Assembly: GCA_013297825.1 (NCBI GenBank)
Contig: JAAFIN010000023.1
Coordinates: 1 to 32,731, forward strand
Length of the DNA stretch: 32,731 bases
Source of the DNA: Cytophagales bacterium
GTDB taxonomy: Bacteria > Bacteroidota > Bacteroidia > Cytophagales > Microscillaceae
Reading direction: 5' to 3'
Part shown: piece by piece, positions 28,863-32,731 of the stretch
How positions within the stretch are numbered: position 1 is the stretch's first letter
How the letters are laid out: every line of letters starts with the position of its first letter
Translations under genes and position numbers: made by a program
Notes under the pieces: model-generated
The model's input: the letters and a program-made list of their open reading frames with translations, nothing else
The model's database searches: none
What the model was told of the DNA's origin: nothing

Positions 28863-31800
28863 TTAGATTTTTAATAATTTTTTGGTAAATGTTTTGCCTC
28901 CAACTTTAATTTTGAGCATATAAGTACCTTTTGCTTCGTCTTTGAAAGATATTCTATAATCTGACGCATTTGGTACATCAGGATTAGCAGATATCATACC
29001 TACTTCTCTTTGAATATCTAAGTTTTTGATTTGTTTTCCTGATGCATCAAATACCTCAAAAGTAGCTTTGGAAGTACTTGGAAGGTTGATTTTTACAGAG
29101 AAAAATTCACTACTTGGATTTGGATATGCAAATACATTGCCTATATCAGTGCTGTTCAATATTCTAATGTTGAATGTTTGGTTAGCAGTTTGTGCGCCTT
29201 CGCTATCTCTTGCCACAAATTGAAAAGCATCAGTAACTTCTGAACTAAAATTATTAGGAATAAATTTAATGTTGTTTGCGTTGATGTCTGTTTGTGTAAA
29301 TGTACCACCAACTGCAAGTGCTGTATTACCATTCATCAATCTACCTTGTGCAGGCACACTTCCCAGCACAAAAGTAACAGGTCTGCCAAGTGGTGTGTCT
29401 TCTACATCAGTTGCACTCAACAAAGAATTATCAATGATATAATATGGCACATCTTGTGGGAAAGTAGTAAGACCTCTATTGATGACAATAGGAGGGTCAT
29501 TTACAGGATTTACATTTATAACCATCAAATAACTTGAAATGCTATAAGCAAAACCATCGCTTACATCAAAATTAAATCTTGCACGATTAGCACCAAAAGC
29601 ATTTGGAGCAGGTTTATACACAAGTTTGTTAAGGTCAGCAACTGCAATTACAGTAGTTGCGGTTACTCTTTGATTATTGAAGAATAATGTATCACCTGTT
29701 GAAAGTGCAATATTAGAAATACGTACTTTTGCTAATAATTGTCCATCTATATCATTATAATATTGATTAAATGGTGCAGTAGAGAATGTAAAATTTACAT
29801 CTTCATTGGTTGTAACTGTATTATTGTCAGCAGTTGGAGGCGTATTGCTACCATCAAGACACATATAAAGTTCCCAATTAGAAATAGAACCTGTATTATT
29901 TGCGGTTTTATCTTGGATTTGAAGTGTCCAATTTCCTTCAATAAAATCACCTGAAAAACCAGAAAGCGGATTAGCAGGGGCAAAAGACGCACCAGCATTA
30001 AGGTTTGCACAAGCAAAAGCACCACTGCCATCTGCGATATTTAGGTTAAATGGTTGGTTTCCTGTGCATAATCCGTCCCAAAGTACAATGGTTTTATTGG
30101 CAGGGCTTATAATTCTTACCACCAAATCCCCAAAAGATTGGTGAGTTCCTCTCAAATTACGCAATTCTAAGCTACTAATGATATTATTTTCACCAATATT
30201 CAACACAAAATTTGAAGTGCTATTGTCTGTAATATTACCAGTTGCACCACCTACAAAAGTTCTACAAATGGTATTAGCAGTTTTAAAACTAAAAGCATTG
30301 CTATAGTTACTTGTTAAACAAGCAGATTTTGACCTTACACGCCAAAAATAAGTGCTATTAGGCATAAGTGCAGTAACAGGTGTATAATCAGAAGCAGTCA
30401 GGTTATTAAATGATTGCAAACCTGCTGTAAAACCTGCATTTGTTGCGATTTGGAGGTCGTAACTTGTTGCACCAACTACATCAGCCCAATCAATGAGTGG
30501 TTTGATAGATACATTTTGATTGTTATTGGTTGGCAATGCCAATGCAGGAGGATTTAATACGCCATTTGTTACATTAAGTGTAAGTTGTATTGTTTTATTG
30601 CTTACAGTTCCACCTGTTGAGGTAACAGTAAGGTTGTATGTACCAGATGTTACGCTTCCTGTGCCACTTATGGTTAAATTAACATTTGCACTTGCACCTG
30701 ATGGTGTAATTGGATTAGTTAATGAAAACGCACCACTTGCACCAGAAGGCAACCCTGCTACTGACAAATTAAACTGATTATTAAAACCAGACAAATAAGT
30801 AAGTGTCAAAGGAAATACTGCATTAGCAGGTGCGCAAGCAGTTTGCGTAGTTGCAGTTGAGGTAAGCGTGTAATCAGGTGCAGAAGGCGTAATTGTAAAA
30901 TTAGTATCAGAAATATCAAAGAAGATATTTCCCACACCTTCGACTCTAATACGTGCTGTTGTGGTAGCAATATTAGGCACTATAATAGCGTGTGAGCCAT
31001 CATTAGGCGTACTTGCCAATATTTCAGTAGGATATGTAAGACCGCCATCAGTAGAAAGTCTGATACGAACATTCGCACAATTTACGCCATTACCTGTTGT
31101 TCCTGCTACGTTCCAAGTAACGGTTTGGGTGCTACCGCCTGCCCACGAAAGGTTAGTATTTGGTACTGTTACCACAAAAGGACCTGCGGAAGAAGTTGCA
31201 CTAAAAGTTACTAATCCATATTCCACACCAGCAACAGGTTGATTATCTCTTACTGTGCATCTAAAATTTAATGGTCTTGTTACTGTAGGCAATGTTTCAG
31301 CAAGCATTGTTGTATTATTTATCAAATCTGTAAGACGTGGAAATGTACGTGTAGGGCTTACAGTAGGAGGCAATGACCTGAACAATGGTGCGTTTGGATT
31401 GGCAGTTGCAAGACTACTCGCAGGACCCAAATCAAATTGTTCCCAACAATAGGTTAAAGGATTGTTATTTGCGTCAGTAGCTGAAGCAGTTAAATCAAAT
31501 GGCGTGCTGATAGGAATTACCCAACCACCAGCAGGCATTGTGATAACAGGTACAGCATTGCCTGTATTGGTAGTAACAGGGCAGGTATTAGCAGGTGAAG
31601 ACCCAAAAATAATACTTTGCCCATCAACTGTTAATTGAAGAATTCTATCATAACTTTTTGTATGAAAAAATGGGTCACTTGCACCATTATTTGTTGCATT
31701 AAATATTTGGGATTGTTGTTGTACATCATCAGCACCACAAATACCTGCATACGCCATAATAGTCGTTCCACTACCAGGCTCATAAGCATCAGAAGCAGAA

Positions 31801-32731
31801 CGTTGATTTCCACAAGATGAACCCACTGTACCATTAAAAGTATGTGGACAATTAAATTGGTGTCCTACCTCATGAGCTACATAATCTACATCATACGCAT
31901 CATTGATAGGTTGGTCACTACCTGTAACACCTCTTGCTTTTTGTCCTGAAGTACATACAACACCCAAACCTGCTATTCCACCTCCACCTGTACTCACTAC
32001 GTGTCCTATATCATAACCAGCATCAGTATAAACTTGGTCTGCAAGTACTTGATTTTGGTTGATAAGCGCATTTGGATTTGATGCTCCGCCTGGTAAAGTA
32101 GGATTGCCACCTGCGTTGTTTAGACCATTTGTGTTGTTATTGGTAGAGATGGCAAGGTCATTTAAAAGTAGTTCAAAAGTTACAGCAACTTCTTTTTCAT
32201 AAATAGCTTTTATGCGATTTGTAGTTATAGTAATTGCATTTTTCGCTGCCACAATGCGGGCTGGGTCAGTTGTAGCACCTACTCTATTTCCGTGAAAATT
32301 AGTATAGTTCAGCGTAGAAGAATAAGCAATTCTATATTTACGTAATTGTGTTCCTGATGGACGAGCAGATGTTCCGCTATTTGCACCATTTTGTGGGCTA
32401 TCTTTTTTAATTTCGCCTTTCTTATCGTCTTTCTTATCATCTTTGTGGTCGTGTTCATCAATTTTTGTAGTTTCATCAAGATTTTTACAACCTGCCAATG
32501 TTTGAAATGCTCTTTCTTTATTGATATAATCACGTCTAAAATACACCATATAATACCTTGTATCAGGTGTGCTGTAAGGGTCTATATAATACAATCCTTT
32601 GGTTGATTGTACCATTCCGTGAAAACCAAATATTGTAAAAGATACTGTTAGCGTAGCGGTTGGGTCTTCTATGCCTTGTGCGGTAAATGTACGTACATCT
32701 TTCATACCACTACTTTCTTGTGTAGCAGGTG
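28863..32731 (-). CDS. T9SS-secreted reprolysin-like metalloprotease, 5' end beyond window
   Basis: At least 1288 codons; the frame stays open past the first Met (32705) to the window edge (PATQESSG before it), so the N-terminus is missing. Numbered from that Met: a charged Asp/Lys/His linker (about 83-105), then an M12B-type zinc protease domain with HEVGHQFNCPH (ligands H278, H282, H288; catalytic E279) and Met-turn TIMAYAGIC. Beta-sandwich and Fn3-like modules follow (about 380-800). A proprotein-convertase P-like domain comes next (about 805-960; SFGDLVVRIISP, GNWTLQIQD). Two cadherin-like repeats follow (NTPPTADNN..., NDPPIVIN...), then a type IX sorting domain in the last 85 residues (VFAYPNPSSEFF ... 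GTYMLKIKVGGKTFTKKLLKI). It is exported through the outer membrane and cell-surface bound or released, to degrade proteins. Confidence 0.92.
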   Translation of the reverse strand, partial: PATQESSGMKDVRTFTAQGIEDPTATLTVSFTIFGFHGMVQSTKGLYYIDPYSTPDTRYYMVYFRRDYINKERAFQTLAGCKNLDETTKIDEHDHKDDKKDDKKGEIKKDSPQNGANSGTSARPSGTQLRKYRIAYSSTLNYTNFHGNRVGATTDPARIVAAKNAITITTNRIKAIYEKEVAVTFELLLNDLAISTNNNTNGLNNAGGNPTLPGGASNPNALINQNQVLADQVYTDAGYDIGHVVSTGGGGIAGLGVVCTSGQKARGVTGSDQPINDAYDVDYVAHEVGHQFNCPHTFNGTVGSSCGNQRSASDAYEPGSGTTIMAYAGICGADDVQQQSQIFNATNNGASDPFFHTKSYDRILQLTVDGQSIIFGSSPANTCPVTTNTGNAVPVITMPAGGWVIPISTPFDLTASATDANNNPLTYCWEQFDLGPASSLATANPNAPLFRSLPPTVSPTRTFPRLTDLINNTTMLAETLPTVTRPLNFRCTVRDNQPVAGVEYGLVTFSATSSAGPFVVTVPNTNLSWAGGSTQTVTWNVAGTTGNGVNCANVRIRLSTDGGLTYPTEILASTPNDGSHAIIVPNIATTTARIRVEGVGNIFFDISDTNFTITPSAPDYTLTSTATTQTACAPANAVFPLTLTYLSGFNNQFNLSVAGLPSGASGAFSLTNPITPSGASANVNLTISGTGSVTSGTYNLTVTSTGGTVSNKTIQLTLNVTNGVLNPPALALPTNNNQNVSIKPLIDWADVVGATSYDLQIATNAGFTAGLQSFNNLTASDYTPVTALMPNSTYFWRVRSKSACLTSNYSNAFSFKTANTICRTFVGGATGNITDNSTSNFVLNIGENNIISSLELRNLRGTHQSFGDLVVRIISPANKTIVLWDGLCTGNQPFNLNIADGSGAFACANLNAGASFAPANPLSGFSGDFIEGNWTLQIQDKTANNTGSISNWELYMCLDGSNTPPTADNNTVTTNEDVNFTFSTAPFNQYYNDIDGQLLAKVRISNIALSTGDTLFFNNQRVTATTVIAVADLNKLVYKPAPNAFGANRARFNFDVSDGFAYSISSYLMVINVNPVNDPPIVINRGLTTFPQDVPYYIIDNSLLSATDVEDTPLGRPVTFVLGSVPAQGRLMNGNTALAVGGTFTQTDINANNIKFIPNNFSSEVTDAFQFVARDSEGAQTANQTFNIRILNSTDIGNVFAYPNPSSEFFSVKINLPSTSKATFEVFDASGKQIKNLDIQREVGMISANPDVPNASDYRISFKDEAKGTYMLKIKVGGKTFTKKLLKI

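Noticed and set aside
29739-31452. Plus-strand frames over the protease gene
   Set aside because: Antisense shadows of a continuous domain-rich reading frame.

Overview
The window looks like a chromosomal segment of an AT-rich Bacteroidota bacterium, most likely a member of the Cytophagales or a nearby lineage. Three things point there: promoters of the Bacteroidota type (TTTG, about 20 nt, then TAnnTTTG); a giant secreted protease with a C-terminal type IX secretion sorting domain; and phylum-typical proteins (BatA, a class III cyclase with a 7TMR-DISM-like sensor, lipoproteins with SPII signals, a long MraY). All family assignments were made by eye from motifs; no search was run.

Layout. 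Positions 1-331 hold the 3' end of a tnpB-type IS200/IS605 gene. An unknown lipoprotein (579-1412) and a membrane-bound adenylate cyclase (1611-3683) follow. mraY (3796-5031, minus) is convergent with the cyclase and divergent from kynA (5484-6506). kynA is convergent with phhA (6676-7491, minus), giving a small aromatic amino acid catabolism island. Positions 7500-8400 hold a large inverted repeat, a candidate small RNA gene and an LRR-gene remnant. Next come a secreted DNA/RNA nuclease (8418-9806), a small membrane-anchored protein (10316-10606, minus) and tRNA-Val(UAC) (10687-10760, minus). Then there is a two-gene beta-oxidation module (thiolase 11120-12325, multifunctional hydratase/dehydrogenase 12570-14726), a SUKH-GNAT fusion (14877-15989), a small membrane protein, BatA (16577-17608), a repeat-rich kilobase, ccmB (18639-19301) and a CDF metal transporter (19788-20768, minus).

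Positions 21030-28760 form an expanded family of small secreted proteins, eight of them carrying one of two near-identical signal-peptide modules or a related one. Most are lipocalin-like, with an NHL-repeat lipoprotein and a 467-aa unknown secreted protein embedded among them. Four near-identical leaders drive these genes. Each carries an 11-bp direct repeat with exact 21-bp spacing upstream of a weak promoter, so the array is probably a regulon switched on by one activator. The window ends inside a T9SS-secreted reprolysin-like metalloprotease (28863 to the window end, minus).

The intergenic DNA is unusually rich in structured repeats. The most informative is a previously unnamed (to me) 130-153 bp MITE-like family. 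Its members share 24-bp terminal inverted repeats and 8-bp target duplications but carry different palindromic cores. One copy has an empty-site comparison available inside the window. Others are a double-hairpin element with compensatory base changes between copies, degenerate A-rich word repeats placed directly after stop codons, and perfect palindromes at several promoters that look like operators.
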